NCBI GenBank assembly: GCA_028282595.1
Contig: JANQHQ010000046.1
Location: forward strand, 28,892 to 92,891
From: Chlorobium sp.
Lineage (GTDB): Bacteria; Bacteroidota; Chlorobiia; Chlorobiales; Chlorobiaceae
Length of the DNA stretch: 64,000 nucleotides
Reading direction: 5' to 3'
A model generated the notes under the pieces. It had not been told where the DNA came from, ran no database searches, and was given only the letters and a program-made list of their open reading frames with translations. Position numbers and translations under genes: made by a program. Of the stretch, positions 8,341 through 17,130 are shown piece by piece. Numbering within the stretch: the first letter of the stretch is position 1; the number at the start of each line of letters is the position of its first letter.

Positions 8341-8970
8341 ATGCGACAAAAGCCGTTTCTTCTCGGTGTGACCGGCGGGTTGGGCAGCGGCAAGAGCACC
8401 GTCTGCGGGATGCTGGCCGGTATGGGGTGCGCCGTGTTCGAAGCCGACCGTGCAGCCAGGGAACTGCAGGTTTCCGACCCCCGGATCGTCGCCGGCATCA
8501 GGACCCTTTTCGGGGACGGGGTGTATTCGACGGACCGGTCGGGACGCCTGTCGCTCGATCGCAGGGCCGTCGCCCGGCGGATTTTTTCCGACGACACTCT
8601 TCGTGAGCGGCTGAACCGGCTGGTGCATCCCGGAGTTTTCGAAGCGTTTCGCGACGCAATCCGCCTTGCAACCGGCGAGGGGGCCAGGGTTCTCGTCAAG
8701 GAGGCGGCGATTCTGTTCGAGTCCGGAGGGGAGCTGGGACTCGACGCGGTGGCCGTCGTGGTTGCGGATTCCGAAAAACGGGTCGAGCGCGCCGTCGGAA
8801 AGGGTATGGGGACGCGGGAGGAGGTCCTGAGAAGAATGGCCGCGCAGTGGCCCCAGGAAAAGCTTGTGGAAAAAGCTGATTTCGTGCTCGAAAACAACGG
8901 TACGCTCGGAGAGCTGGAAGAGCGGACCCGCAGGATGTACGAGGTGCTGCTCGAACGGGCGGATGCCTGA
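8341..8970 (+). CDS. coaE: Dephospho-CoA kinase
   Basis: Last enzyme of coenzyme A synthesis, phosphorylating dephospho-CoA with ATP (209 residues). The P-loop GVTGGLGSGKSTV is at residues 9-21. Next come the EADRAARELQ segment, the LNRLVHPGVFEAF helix (the H-P motif typical of CoaE), the VKEAAILFESG Walker-B-like strand and the RMAAQWPQEKLVEKADFVLENN region, all in family order. The ATG follows GAGAGGGTTGT. It is convergent with tatC, six bases apart. Confidence 0.93.
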   Translation: MRQKPFLLGVTGGLGSGKSTVCGMLAGMGCAVFEADRAARELQVSDPRIVAGIRTLFGDGVYSTDRSGRLSLDRRAVARRIFSDDTLRERLNRLVHPGVFEAFRDAIRLATGEGARVLVKEAAILFESGGELGLDAVAVVVADSEKRVERAVGKGMGTREEVLRRMAAQWPQEKLVEKADFVLENNGTLGELEERTRRMYEVLLERADA

Positions 8971-8976
8971 GGGCGG

Positions 8977-9840
8977 TCAGCGGAGCGCTTCGTTCCGGCG
9001 GTTGACGTATCCTGAAATCCAGATGCTGATCTCGTAGAGAAGTACCATCGGGAGAGCGATGACGAGCTGCGTTACCAGGTCCGTCGAGGGGGTCACGAGC
9101 GCAGCGACGATGAGCAGTACGACAATGGCGTGTTTGCGGTAAAATCGCATGAACGCCGGCGTGAGCAGGCCGGTTTTGGAGAGGACGAAGGAAAGAAACG
9201 GCAGCTCGAAGACCAGGCCCGCCGTCAGGAGCGCTCCCACGAAGAAGCTGATATAATCCTGCACCGCGATATTGTTCTCGATCAGGGGTGTGCCGAAACC
9301 GGCGAAAAACTTCAGGGAGACGGGCAGAAAGACGAAGTAGCCGAAAGCGATTCCGGCGAAAAACGAGAGCGAGATGAAGGAAATGACAAAGCGCGTGGCG
9401 CTCTTTTCTTTCTGCTGCAGTCCAGGCAGCACGAACTGCCATACCTGGTAGACCAGAAAGGGGAATGAGAGAATGAAGCCGGAAAAGAAGATTACCTGCA
9501 GATAGAGTGAAATCTGTCCGTAGGGTACGAGGTTCTGCAGGACGACGGCATCGCTGCTCCGCTTCAGGGGTGCGATGAGAATATCGTTGACCAGGGTGTC
9601 CGAGAAAAAGGCGCAGGCGACGGTGACGATAACGAGGGCGATGCCGCTTTTTATCAGCCGGTGACGAAGTTCGTCGAGATGTTCGAGGAAATTCATCTCC
9701 GACCCTTCGCGGTCCGCATTCTCCCCGGTCTCTTCCCGCGCCGTGATCTCGCGTTCTTTCTCCGCCTTTTCCCGCAGGTGCTCCTCCATCAACTGGGACG
9801 CCGGTGATTTCGGTCTCGTGGATTCTGTTTCGCTGCTCAT
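8977..9840 (-). CDS. tatC: Sec-independent protein translocase TatC
   Basis: Polytopic inner-membrane receptor of the twin-arginine translocase (287 residues). The ATG at 9840 gives a charged cytoplasmic extension of about 45 residues (EEHLREKAEKEREITAREE) before the canonical start MNFLEHLDELRHRLIKSG. Six membrane segments follow, with family motifs FPFLVYQVWQFVLPGL and YRKHAIVVLLIVAALVTPSTD. The acidic/basic N-terminal extension is longer than in E. coli TatC. tatA/B are not adjacent. It is convergent with coaE and divergent from the polyprenyl synthase gene. Confidence 0.95.
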   Translation of the reverse strand: MSSETESTRPKSPASQLMEEHLREKAEKEREITAREETGENADREGSEMNFLEHLDELRHRLIKSGIALVIVTVACAFFSDTLVNDILIAPLKRSSDAVVLQNLVPYGQISLYLQVIFFSGFILSFPFLVYQVWQFVLPGLQQKEKSATRFVISFISLSFFAGIAFGYFVFLPVSLKFFAGFGTPLIENNIAVQDYISFFVGALLTAGLVFELPFLSFVLSKTGLLTPAFMRFYRKHAIVVLLIVAALVTPSTDLVTQLVIALPMVLLYEISIWISGYVNRRNEALR

Positions 9841-10082
9841 TCCAGGTACGATGCGGGTGGCCCGGTGATTATTGTCGGGACAGGCCTGTATGCCTGAATC
9901 GAAACATAGTAATAAAGATCGCCGAGGCAAGCAAATGGCAGGAATTATTTTTCCTTTTATCGGAGTTATTGTGTAGAATATTTCCGTTCTTGTAAAAGTC
10001 CGGTGTCGGAAGGGCTCCCGCAGGGCTTTCCCCGTTTCCGGAACTGTACAGCCTTTTCCTGCCTCCGTTTTGCCGGCCGAGC

Positions 10083-11111
10083 ATGCCGGACGTGACGGAG
10101 CGCTATGTCAGCAGGCGGGATAACGACTATGATCACGTGAAACTACAAGAGGTTACCGCTCCTGTCGCCGGGGAACTGGCGATTTTCAGGCAGAAGTACA
10201 AGACAGCCCTGCAAAGCGACAACACCCTCGTCGACAGAGTGGTGCGCTACATTCTCAGGCAGCAGGGCAAGCAGATCCGTCCGTTGCTCGTGATGCTCGG
10301 AGCGAAGGTTTGCGGCGGAGTGCAGGAATCCTCCTTTCGCGCGGCCATCATGGTCGAACTGCTGCATTCGGCGACGCTCATCCATGACGACGTGGTCGAC
10401 GGCGCGGAGATGCGCCGGGGCCTCCCCTCGATCAACGCCCTGTGGAAGAACAAGATTTCGGTTCTTATCGGGGATTACATGCTCTCCAAGGGTCTTCTCT
10501 TTTCCCTCGACAACAGGGACTACACTTTTCTGCACCTGGTTTCGGACGCGGTTCGCCGCATGAGCGAGGGAGAGATTCTGCAGATACAGAAAACCCGGAG
10601 CCTGGACATCACCGAGGCGGATTACCTGCGGGTCATATCGGACAAGACCGCTTCTCTTCTGGCTACATCGACCGCGATGGGCGCGGCGAGCGTAACCGGG
10701 GACGAGGAAAAAGTCCAGGCTTTGAAGCATTACGGCGAGTATCTCGGCCTTGCCTTCCAGATCCGCGACGACCTTCTGGACTATACCGGCGATTCGAAAA
10801 AAACGGGCAAGCAGCTCGGTATAGACATCAAGGATAAAAAAATCACTCTTCCGCTCATCTACGCATTGCGTAATGCGGAGGCGTCCGAACAGAAGCGGAT
10901 CCGGTCGATACTGAAAAGCTCGAAGAAGCGGGCGATGCGGAGCAGGGAAGTGATCGACTTCGTTTCGCAGCGGGGCGGTCTCGAATACGCGGTCGAAGTG
11001 GCCGAAGGGTTCGCTTCGAAAGCGCTCGATGCTCTCGCTCCCCTCGATGGGTCCGAGGCGAAACAGGCGCTGTGCGGGCTTGTCGATTTTGTGATGAAAC
11101 GTCAGAATTAA
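10083..11111 (+). CDS. Long-chain trans-polyprenyl diphosphate synthase (IspB-like)
   Basis: Elongates isoprenyl diphosphates to make the menaquinone or chlorobiumquinone side chain. Both aspartate-rich motifs are visible: LIHDDVVDGAEMRRG (first DDxxD) and FQIRDDLLDYTGD (second), with QGKQIRPLLVMLGAK and GEILQIQ in the expected places. No bulky aromatic residue precedes the first DDxxD (the residues there are S-A-T-L-I-H), which in this family suits long products (C35-C45). At 342 residues it is slightly longer than IspB, with a short N-terminal extension; a later GTG start is possible. The PASTA gene follows 28 bp downstream. Confidence 0.9.
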   Translation: MPDVTERYVSRRDNDYDHVKLQEVTAPVAGELAIFRQKYKTALQSDNTLVDRVVRYILRQQGKQIRPLLVMLGAKVCGGVQESSFRAAIMVELLHSATLIHDDVVDGAEMRRGLPSINALWKNKISVLIGDYMLSKGLLFSLDNRDYTFLHLVSDAVRRMSEGEILQIQKTRSLDITEADYLRVISDKTASLLATSTAMGAASVTGDEEKVQALKHYGEYLGLAFQIRDDLLDYTGDSKKTGKQLGIDIKDKKITLPLIYALRNAEASEQKRIRSILKSSKKRAMRSREVIDFVSQRGGLEYAVEVAEGFASKALDALAPLDGSEAKQALCGLVDFVMKRQN

Positions 11112-11139
11112 CGATGCTCGCCATCGATCTCGTAACCCC

Positions 11140-11874
11140 ATGATGAAAAAAGCCCTCGCAGGACTGTTACTTATCATTGCCGTGTACGTCGCCATGGACC
11201 GGTTCGTCATGCCGTCCTACACGCAGCAGGGCAAAAGCGTTACGGTGCCGGACGTAACCCGCAGGACGTATGACGTCGCTGCAGGAGCGCTTGAATCCGC
11301 GGGGCTTTCCGTAAAGAAGAGTTTCACCGTCCGTTACCTGAAGAATGTCGATTCGACCATGGTGATCGACCAGCGTCCCGCCGCGGGCAGTGCGGTGAAA
11401 CCGGGCAGAACGGTCTACCTGGTCGTGAACAAGCGTGAGAAGCCGGTTATCGCCATGCCGGATTTTTACGGCCGGCCGCTCGACGAGGCGCGCCAGATTC
11501 TGAGGCGTCTCGAAGTCGGAGTGAAGGAGGTCGCCGAGCAGGAGATTCTCGATCCCGATGAGGACGGCAAGGTTCTCGGACAGTCGATTGCGCCGAACAG
11601 CATGGTTTCGACGGACGCCTCCGTTTCGCTCATCGTGGGCAGGATCGCGGAGGAAGAGCTGGTGGAAAGGAAGCCCGTGCCCGACGTTCTGGGAATGTCT
11701 CTCTCCCAGGCCCGTTCCCTTATCGTCGAAGAGGGTTTCAATACGGGCAACGTCTACTACGAATACTCATCGTTGCTCGTGCCCAACACCGTCATCAGCC
11801 AGAAACCCGCGGTCAACACCCCCGCCGAACCCGGGCAGGTCGTCGATCTGACGGTCGTGACGGACCAGGAGTAG
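11140..11874 (+). CDS. PASTA domain-containing membrane-anchored protein
   Basis: A 244-residue protein with one N-terminal membrane helix (KKALAGLLLIIAVYVAMDRFV) followed by three PASTA repeats: about 36-100 (VTVPDVTRRTYDVAAGALESAG...), 103-172 (VIAMPDFYGRPLDEARQILRRL...) and 177-244 (KPVPDVLGMSLSQARSLIVEEG...). Each repeat has the PDV/MPD opening, a helix and the GxxVxLxV closing strand. PASTA domains bind peptidoglycan fragments, usually on Ser/Thr kinases or PBPs; here no kinase is attached, so a cell-wall sensing or adaptor role is inference. It follows the polyprenyl synthase gene on the same strand. Confidence 0.9.
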   Translation: MMKKALAGLLLIIAVYVAMDRFVMPSYTQQGKSVTVPDVTRRTYDVAAGALESAGLSVKKSFTVRYLKNVDSTMVIDQRPAAGSAVKPGRTVYLVVNKREKPVIAMPDFYGRPLDEARQILRRLEVGVKEVAEQEILDPDEDGKVLGQSIAPNSMVSTDASVSLIVGRIAEEELVERKPVPDVLGMSLSQARSLIVEEGFNTGNVYYEYSSLLVPNTVISQKPAVNTPAEPGQVVDLTVVTDQE

Positions 11875-11915
11875 CCGTTGAGCAGAGGGGTGATGGGGGA
11901 GTGGACGGAGGACGG

Positions 11916-12083
11916 TCAGCGGTAATTCGCTTTTTTGTATTCGTCCCTCAGATCCTTTATGCCCGTGGTCCGGTCGTTGCCGTCGCTGATTATTCCGAAA
12001 TATTCCAGTACGATCCGCACCACGAGCCAGAGGCCGGCAAAAAATATTCTGATACCGCTGAAGATGTTTCCGATTACATCCAT
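11916..12083 (-). CDS. Small 55-residue predicted membrane protein
   Basis: A short open frame reading MDVIGNIFSGIRIFFAGLWL, then VVRIVLEYFGI and a charged tail (SDGNDRTTGIKDLRDEYKKANYR). It has a hydrophobic helix with an amphipathic start and a polar C-terminus, which looks like a real small membrane protein rather than chance. Family not recognised. No strong ribosome binding site is seen. It lies between the PASTA gene (opposite strand) and a perfect terminator hairpin located 28 bp upstream, so it needs its own promoter or read-through. Confidence 0.5.
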   Translation of the reverse strand: MDVIGNIFSGIRIFFAGLWLVVRIVLEYFGIISDGNDRTTGIKDLRDEYKKANYR

Positions 12084-12110
12084 GATGGTTGTCGCGTCTT
12101 CTGACGAATG

Positions 12111-12139
12111 AAAAAGCCATTCGATCCGAATGGCTTTTT
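12111..12139. terminator. Bidirectional intrinsic terminator
   Basis: Perfect 13-bp stem AAAAAGCCATTCG / CGAATGGCTTTTT with a 3-nt loop, flanked by A- and T-runs on both sides. It lies 3' of the DUF2934 gene (minus strand), which it most likely ends. Confidence 0.85.
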
Positions 12140-12161
12140 ACGGGTCTTCTGTCCGGGTGCG

Positions 12162-12482
12162 CTATTCCGCACGCTCGCTTTCGGCCGCAAGCCAGTCCTG
12201 AACATCAGAACCGTGCATTCTCCCACGCTGTTCCCAGCGATAGTAGGCGGCGATCCGGATCTGTTCTTCCCGCTCCGCGGGCGCGGGCCGGGAGGTTGCC
12301 GCGGCCGTTTTTTTCGCCTTCGGGGCTTTGGCGGTCTGTGCGGTTTTTTTCGGGCGGGCGCTCTTTCTCGTCGCCGCGGTTTTCTTCGCCGGAGCAGGTT
12401 TCGCGGTCTTCTTCTTTGCGGTGGCGGTTTTCTTTACCGTTTTCGCCGGGCTTTTTTCCCGTTCTGTATTTTTTCCGGGCAT
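12162..12482 (-). CDS. DUF2934 protein with histone H1-like Ala/Lys-rich N-terminus
   Basis: A 106-residue basic protein. Residues 1-70 are low-complexity Lys/Ala/Pro (TVKKTATAKKKTAKPAPAKK and similar), like bacterial histone-H1-type tails, and probably bind DNA. The C-terminus (EEQIRIAAYYRWEQRGRMHG ... DVQDWLAAE) is a clear DUF2934 domain. The ATG at 12482 begins MPGKNTERE; upstream in-frame codons lie in an AT-rich promoter zone that contains the palindrome TTGTACGTACAA at 12509-12520. Function unknown; nucleoid binding is inferred from composition. Confidence 0.8.
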   Translation of the reverse strand: MPGKNTEREKSPAKTVKKTATAKKKTAKPAPAKKTAATRKSARPKKTAQTAKAPKAKKTAAATSRPAPAEREEQIRIAAYYRWEQRGRMHGSDVQDWLAAESERAE

Positions 12483-12669
12483 GGTTGTCTCGATAGATTG
12501 AAAGTGAATTGTACGTACAACTGAAAAAATCAATTGAAGATAAAAAATTATATTGGTTCAGCGGTACGGGAGGCCGTCTATTTTCCGTTCCGTCACCCGT
12601 AGTTTACATTGTCCCGTTTTTCCGTCTGCCTTCTATCATGCACATGCCAGGTGAGTCGACTCCCGTTTC

Positions 12670-14550
12670 ATGAAAGATTCCCCGAAAATCAAGGGTAGCT
12701 GGGACCGCAATGTCCGCGCCTTTTTTTATATCCTGTTCCGGAGGAGTCGCTACTTCAAGGGGACGTCCCAGAGGTTTTTCAAGCTGACGCTGGAAAATAT
12801 TCTGGTTCAACTGAATCTGAACCAGGATCTTCCCTTCCTGTTCGTCGCGGTCTTTGTCGGCGTGACGACAGGCTACGTGGCCGTCGTGTTTCACGACGCG
12901 ATCAAGCTGTTGAGTCACTTCTTTTTCGGCGGACTGGAGGTTTTCGGCACGTCCATTCTTTTCGACGACTACTGGGGTTTTCTCATTCCCCTCGTGCCGG
13001 CGACGGGTGGGCTCCTGGTCGGTCTCTACAACGTCTACGTCGTCCGGACGCGGCCCGGGCACGGCCTGGCCAGCATCATCAAGGCCGTGGCCCAGAATGA
13101 CGGTAATATGCCGAGGAAACTCTGGATTCACCGGACGATAACGTCCGTTCTCAGTATCGGAACCGGCGGCGGCGGCGGCCGCGAGGCTCCCATCGCCCAG
13201 GTAGGCGCGGCTCTCGGATCGTCGGTCGCCCAGATGCTGAAATTCTCTCCCGACCGCAAGCGTACGCTTCTCGGCTGCGGCGCGGCCGCGGGGCTGGCGG
13301 CGGTGTTCAACGCGCCGATAGGGGGTGTCATGTTCGCCATCGAGGTGATCCTCGGCGATTTCAGCGTCCGAACGTTCAGCCCCATCGTCGTCGCGGCGGT
13401 CGTCGGCACGGTCGTTTCCAGAAGTTATCTCGGAAATTCGCCCACCTTCCAGGTTCCGGATTACAGCCTCGTCTCCAACACCGAACTGGTGTTCTACTTT
13501 GTTCTCGGGGTGCTTGCCGGGCTCTCCGCGGTCATGTTCATCAAGATCTATTACAGGATCGAAGAGACGTTTCTGAAAATCGAAAAACGTCGCCGCGTGC
13601 CTCTCTGGGCCATGACGGCCGCGGGCGGTCTGCTGACCGGTCTCGTCTGCATGTGGATTCCCGGTTTGTACGGTTACAGCTATGAAGTCATCGACAACGC
13701 CGTCAGGGGAACCGAAACCTGGTTCAACATGATCGGCGTGTACATCCTCAAGCCGGTCGTCGCCGGTCTCAGTGTCGGTTCCGGGGGATCGGGCGGCATG
13801 TTCGCCCCGGCGATGAAAATGGGGGCGATGCTCGGCGGCATGTTCGGCAACCTCGTACATGCGGTCTTTCCGGACATCACCGCCTCGTCGGGAGCCTATG
13901 CCCTGGTGGGGATGGGGGCGCTGACGGCGGGCATCATGCGCGCGCCCCTGACGGTCATCCTGATTCTTTTCGAGGTCACCGGAGAGTACGAGATCGTGCT
14001 GCCGATCATGTTCGCCGCCGTCACGGCCGCCCTGATTGCACGTCTGGCCTACAGCTATTCCATGGAAACCTACGTGCTGGAAAAAGACAATGTGCGCGTC
14101 GGTTACGGTATCGCCCTGTCGGTCGCCGAAAACATCAGTGTGCTCGATGTCATGAAAACCAACTATGTCAAGTTCCGGGACACTACAAGAGCCGAAAAGA
14201 TCATAGACGTGTTTCACAACACGCCGGAGTCGAACTTTCTCGTGACGAACGAGAACAACGATTTTGTCGGGGTCATCAGCCTCGATGAAATGAGCCTTCT
14301 TCTGAAAGAGGGGGCTTTTTCGGGGCTTATCGCGGAAGATATCGTCAAAAAGGACGTGCCGGTGGTGTACGACGTGTCGAAACTCGACGAAGCCCTGAAG
14401 CTGTTCGAACTGACCGATTACGACGTGCTGCCGGTCCTGTCGCGCAGATCGGACAAACTTCTGGGAGTCGTTCGCCAGGAGCAGGCCTTTTCCTACTATC
14501 GCAAGCAGTTGAACCTCTACGGTTCCGACCTCGGCGAGAGCAATCCCTGA
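12670..14550 (+). CDS. CLC-type chloride channel/antiporter with CBS domains
   Basis: Integral membrane anion channel or Cl-/H+ antiporter of 626 residues. The N-terminal ~470 residues form the CLC membrane domain. Selectivity motifs are GTGGGGGREAPIAQVGAALG, carrying the gating glutamate (GREAP rather than the common GREGP), and GSGGSGGMFAPAMKMGAMLG. From about residue 500 a CBS pair follows (VLDVMKTNYVKFRDTTRAEK ... LPVLSRRSDKLLGVVRQEQ), suggesting nucleotide control. The last 34 bp overlap the 3' end of the opposite-strand permease gene. A charged N-terminal leader of ~50 residues precedes the first membrane segment. Confidence 0.93.
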   Translation: MKDSPKIKGSWDRNVRAFFYILFRRSRYFKGTSQRFFKLTLENILVQLNLNQDLPFLFVAVFVGVTTGYVAVVFHDAIKLLSHFFFGGLEVFGTSILFDDYWGFLIPLVPATGGLLVGLYNVYVVRTRPGHGLASIIKAVAQNDGNMPRKLWIHRTITSVLSIGTGGGGGREAPIAQVGAALGSSVAQMLKFSPDRKRTLLGCGAAAGLAAVFNAPIGGVMFAIEVILGDFSVRTFSPIVVAAVVGTVVSRSYLGNSPTFQVPDYSLVSNTELVFYFVLGVLAGLSAVMFIKIYYRIEETFLKIEKRRRVPLWAMTAAGGLLTGLVCMWIPGLYGYSYEVIDNAVRGTETWFNMIGVYILKPVVAGLSVGSGGSGGMFAPAMKMGAMLGGMFGNLVHAVFPDITASSGAYALVGMGALTAGIMRAPLTVILILFEVTGEYEIVLPIMFAAVTAALIARLAYSYSMETYVLEKDNVRVGYGIALSVAENISVLDVMKTNYVKFRDTTRAEKIIDVFHNTPESNFLVTNENNDFVGVISLDEMSLLLKEGAFSGLIAEDIVKKDVPVVYDVSKLDEALKLFELTDYDVLPVLSRRSDKLLGVVRQEQAFSYYRKQLNLYGSDLGESNP

Positions 14551-15575
14551 AGCCTTTTCACAAGAGGGAGTTTCGGGAGGGCGAGGATCATCAGTATCGT
14601 AATCGCCTGCACGATCATGAAGATATCCTTCGGAACATAGGCGTTGACCGTCAGGCCGCCGTATTCGAGGAAACCGAAGAGAAACGCCGATGCGGTTATC
14701 CAGAGCGGATGCGCATTGGCCAGCAGGGCCACGGCTATGCCCAGGAAACCGGCGCCTCCTGAAAGACCGGCCTCATAGTAGTGTTTGTAACCGAGCACCA
14801 GGTTTGTCGCCGCGAGGCCTGCCAGAGCTCCTCCGGCCGCCATCGCCCCGAGGACGTGCCACCGCGCGTCGATGCCCGCGTAACGGGCGGCTTCGGGCCG
14901 GATGCCCACGGCTCTCACCTCGTAGCCCGTTCTCGTCCTGAACAGCACGATGTAGCAGAGCAGGGAGCCGGCGAGCGCGAAGAGCACGCTCATGTTCGCC
15001 GGCGACTTTTTCCATATGCCCAAAAGGCCGTCGAGCATCGGAAGTTTAGCCGATTCGATGATTTCGGTCGTGTGCACCGTCGACGGAACGGCCATGTGCC
15101 AGGTCAGCATATAGCCGACGAACGCATGAACGATGAAGTTGAGCATGATCGTCGAGATGACTTCGTTGACGCCGTGGCGGACCTTGAGCCAGCCGGCGAA
15201 CAGTCCGACCGACCCTCCGGCGAAAACGGCCGCCGCCGAGCAGAAGGTGATCGCCAGAAGGGGCGGGGTCCCTTCCGGCAGGGCCGTTCCGGCCGCCGCG
15301 GCCGCGAGCAATCCTGCAAGCGCCTGCCCCTCTCCTCCGATATTGAACAGCCTGACCTTGAACGGGATCGCGACCGCCAGTCCGGTCAGGACGAGCGTTG
15401 TCGCTCTGAATACGATCTGTCCCGCGCCGTAGTCCGAGCCCAGCGTCATGGCGAACATTTTTCCGTAGATCGCAACGGGGTCACGGCCGGTCGCGAAAAT
15501 GAAGAGCGCACTCAACAGCAGCGCGGCCGTGACGGCGAGAAGGGGGGTGGCGAGGGGCAGGAGTTTTTTCAGCAT
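14517..15575 (-). CDS. ABC transporter permease, nucleoside/BmpA type (YufP-like)
   Basis: Inner-membrane permease of 352 residues of the BPD_transp_2 type used by nucleoside/BMP importers. The conserved part includes FRATTLVLTGLAVAIPFKV, the FNIGGEGQALAG motif, KVRHGVNEVISTIMLNFI and GYEVRAVGIRPEAARYAGID, all typical of YufP. ATG 15575 begins MLKKLLPLATPL and lies 13 bp after the ATPase stop. Known importers of this class have a second permease (YufQ) and a lipoprotein (BmpA/YufN); neither is next to it, since the downstream neighbour is the convergent CLC gene. Substrate not assignable. Confidence 0.9.
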   Translation of the reverse strand: MLKKLLPLATPLLAVTAALLLSALFIFATGRDPVAIYGKMFAMTLGSDYGAGQIVFRATTLVLTGLAVAIPFKVRLFNIGGEGQALAGLLAAAAAGTALPEGTPPLLAITFCSAAAVFAGGSVGLFAGWLKVRHGVNEVISTIMLNFIVHAFVGYMLTWHMAVPSTVHTTEIIESAKLPMLDGLLGIWKKSPANMSVLFALAGSLLCYIVLFRTRTGYEVRAVGIRPEAARYAGIDARWHVLGAMAAGGALAGLAATNLVLGYKHYYEAGLSGGAGFLGIAVALLANAHPLWITASAFLFGFLEYGGLTVNAYVPKDIFMIVQAITILMILALPKLPLVKRLQGLLSPRSEP

Positions 15576-15588
15576 TTTCAGCGGGACT

Positions 15589-17127
15589 TCAGGTGATGTG
15601 GAGGCCGATCTCTTTCTGGAATTCCTGTTCCCTCGAACGGCCTTCCCGTATCTCTCCGGTTGAAAACTCATGCCGGATCGTTCCCTTGTACAGGCACCCG
15701 ATGCGCGATGAAAGGGCGACGATCTCGTCGAGTTCGGCCGAAACGAGCAGCATGGCGATTCCCCTGTCCCGCGTTTCGAGAATCTTGCGGTGAATCGTTT
15801 CGATGGCGCCGATGTCCACTCCGCGGGTCGGCTGGGCGAGCATGAGCAGTTTCAGGCCGGGGCGTCCGATCTCTCTTGCAAGCACGACTTTCTGCTGATT
15901 TCCGCCGGAAAGTCCGGAAAGCGGCGGATCGGCTTCGGTGTCGCACCGGATGTCGTAGCGCCGGACCATCTCCCGCGTGTAGTCGTCGACGCCGTTCGTG
16001 TCGAATCCTGCGAAGCGGTGGAACATCTTCTCCCGGTGCCGGCCGAAAATCATGTTTTCACTGATTGTATAGGCCGGAACAACTCCGTGCCTGAGACGGT
16101 CTTCCGGAATGTGGGAGACGCCGAGAGAGCCGATTTCGGCGGGCGTTTTGCCGAGAAGGGAGACACCGTCGAGAAGTGCCGAGCCGCTGCAGATCATGCC
16201 TTCGTCCCGCATTCCCCAGAGCAGGGAGAGCAGTTCGCTCTGGCCGTTGCCCTCGACGCCGGCTATGCCGTAGATTTCGCCCGCCCTGATATGAAACGAG
16301 AGGTTCGAAAGACGTGTTCCACCCCTCGCGTCGCGACAGGTGAGCCCGCGGACCTCCAGCACGGTCCTGCCGGGCGTTTCGGGAGGATTCCGGACTCTCA
16401 GCAGGACGTTGCGCCCGACCATCAGTTGCGCGAGATCGCTTTTCGTGACCTCCGGCGTCGGACGGGTCGCAACCATCCTGCCCCGGCGCATGACGCTTAC
16501 CGTGTCGGACACCCGCAAGACCTCGTCGAGCTTGTGCGTGATCAGAATGACGGTTTTCCCGGCCGCTCGCAGCGAGCGGAGGGCGTCGAAAAGCTGCGAG
16601 ACCTCGGTCGGCGTCAGCACGGCCGTCGGTTCGTCGAGAATCAGGATTTCCGCGTTCCGGTAGAGCAGTTTGAGTATCTCCACCCGCTGTTCCTCGCCGA
16701 CCGAAAGATCGCCGACGCGGGCGAACGGATCGATGTGCATGCCGTGTTCCTCCGCGACCCCGGCGATGTTCCGAGCGGTGTTTTCGATACCGAGTGGAGC
16801 GAATATACGGCTGCGCTCGTCGCCCAGCATGATGTTTTCCGCGACCGTGAGATCCGGAATCAGCATGAAATGCTGGTGGACCATGCCTATGCCAGCCTGT
16901 ATGGCCTGGCGGGGAGAGGAGAGCCGGACGGGACGGCCCATGAGCGTCATGCGGCCGGAGTCGGGGGAAAGCATGCCGTAGATGATCTTCGTCAGCGTGC
17001 TTTTACCGGCGCCGTTCTCGCCGACGATGGCGTGAATCCCGCCCTTGTGGATCACGAGAGAGATTTCCCGGTTGGCCCGGACGGTGCCGAACCGTTTCGA
17101 TATGTTCTCCAGAACGATCGCCTCCAT
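15589..17127 (-). CDS. ABC transporter ATP-binding protein with two ATPase domains (YufO/RbsA-like)
   Basis: Fused double ATPase (512 residues) energising a nucleoside- or sugar-type importer. The first domain (1-230) has Walker A GENGAGKST, signature LSVGEEQRVEI and Walker B ILILDEPTAVL. The second (about 255-505) has the degenerate P-loop GIAGVEGNGQSELL, signature LSGGNQQKVVLARE and LLMLAQPTRGVDIGA, as in RbsA/YufO. It sits between bchC (3 bp upstream) and the permease gene, all on one strand. The tight spacing to bchC suggests one transcript. Confidence 0.92.
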   Translation of the reverse strand: MEAIVLENISKRFGTVRANREISLVIHKGGIHAIVGENGAGKSTLTKIIYGMLSPDSGRMTLMGRPVRLSSPRQAIQAGIGMVHQHFMLIPDLTVAENIMLGDERSRIFAPLGIENTARNIAGVAEEHGMHIDPFARVGDLSVGEEQRVEILKLLYRNAEILILDEPTAVLTPTEVSQLFDALRSLRAAGKTVILITHKLDEVLRVSDTVSVMRRGRMVATRPTPEVTKSDLAQLMVGRNVLLRVRNPPETPGRTVLEVRGLTCRDARGGTRLSNLSFHIRAGEIYGIAGVEGNGQSELLSLLWGMRDEGMICSGSALLDGVSLLGKTPAEIGSLGVSHIPEDRLRHGVVPAYTISENMIFGRHREKMFHRFAGFDTNGVDDYTREMVRRYDIRCDTEADPPLSGLSGGNQQKVVLAREIGRPGLKLLMLAQPTRGVDIGAIETIHRKILETRDRGIAMLLVSAELDEIVALSSRIGCLYKGTIRHEFSTGEIREGRSREQEFQKEIGLHIT

Positions 17128-17130
17128 CGC

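Noticed and set aside
12604..14217. Long minus-strand frame opposite the CLC gene
   Set aside because: Low-complexity Asp/His/Gly/Arg translation typical of a GC-rich antisense frame; the CLC motifs on the plus strand are decisive.
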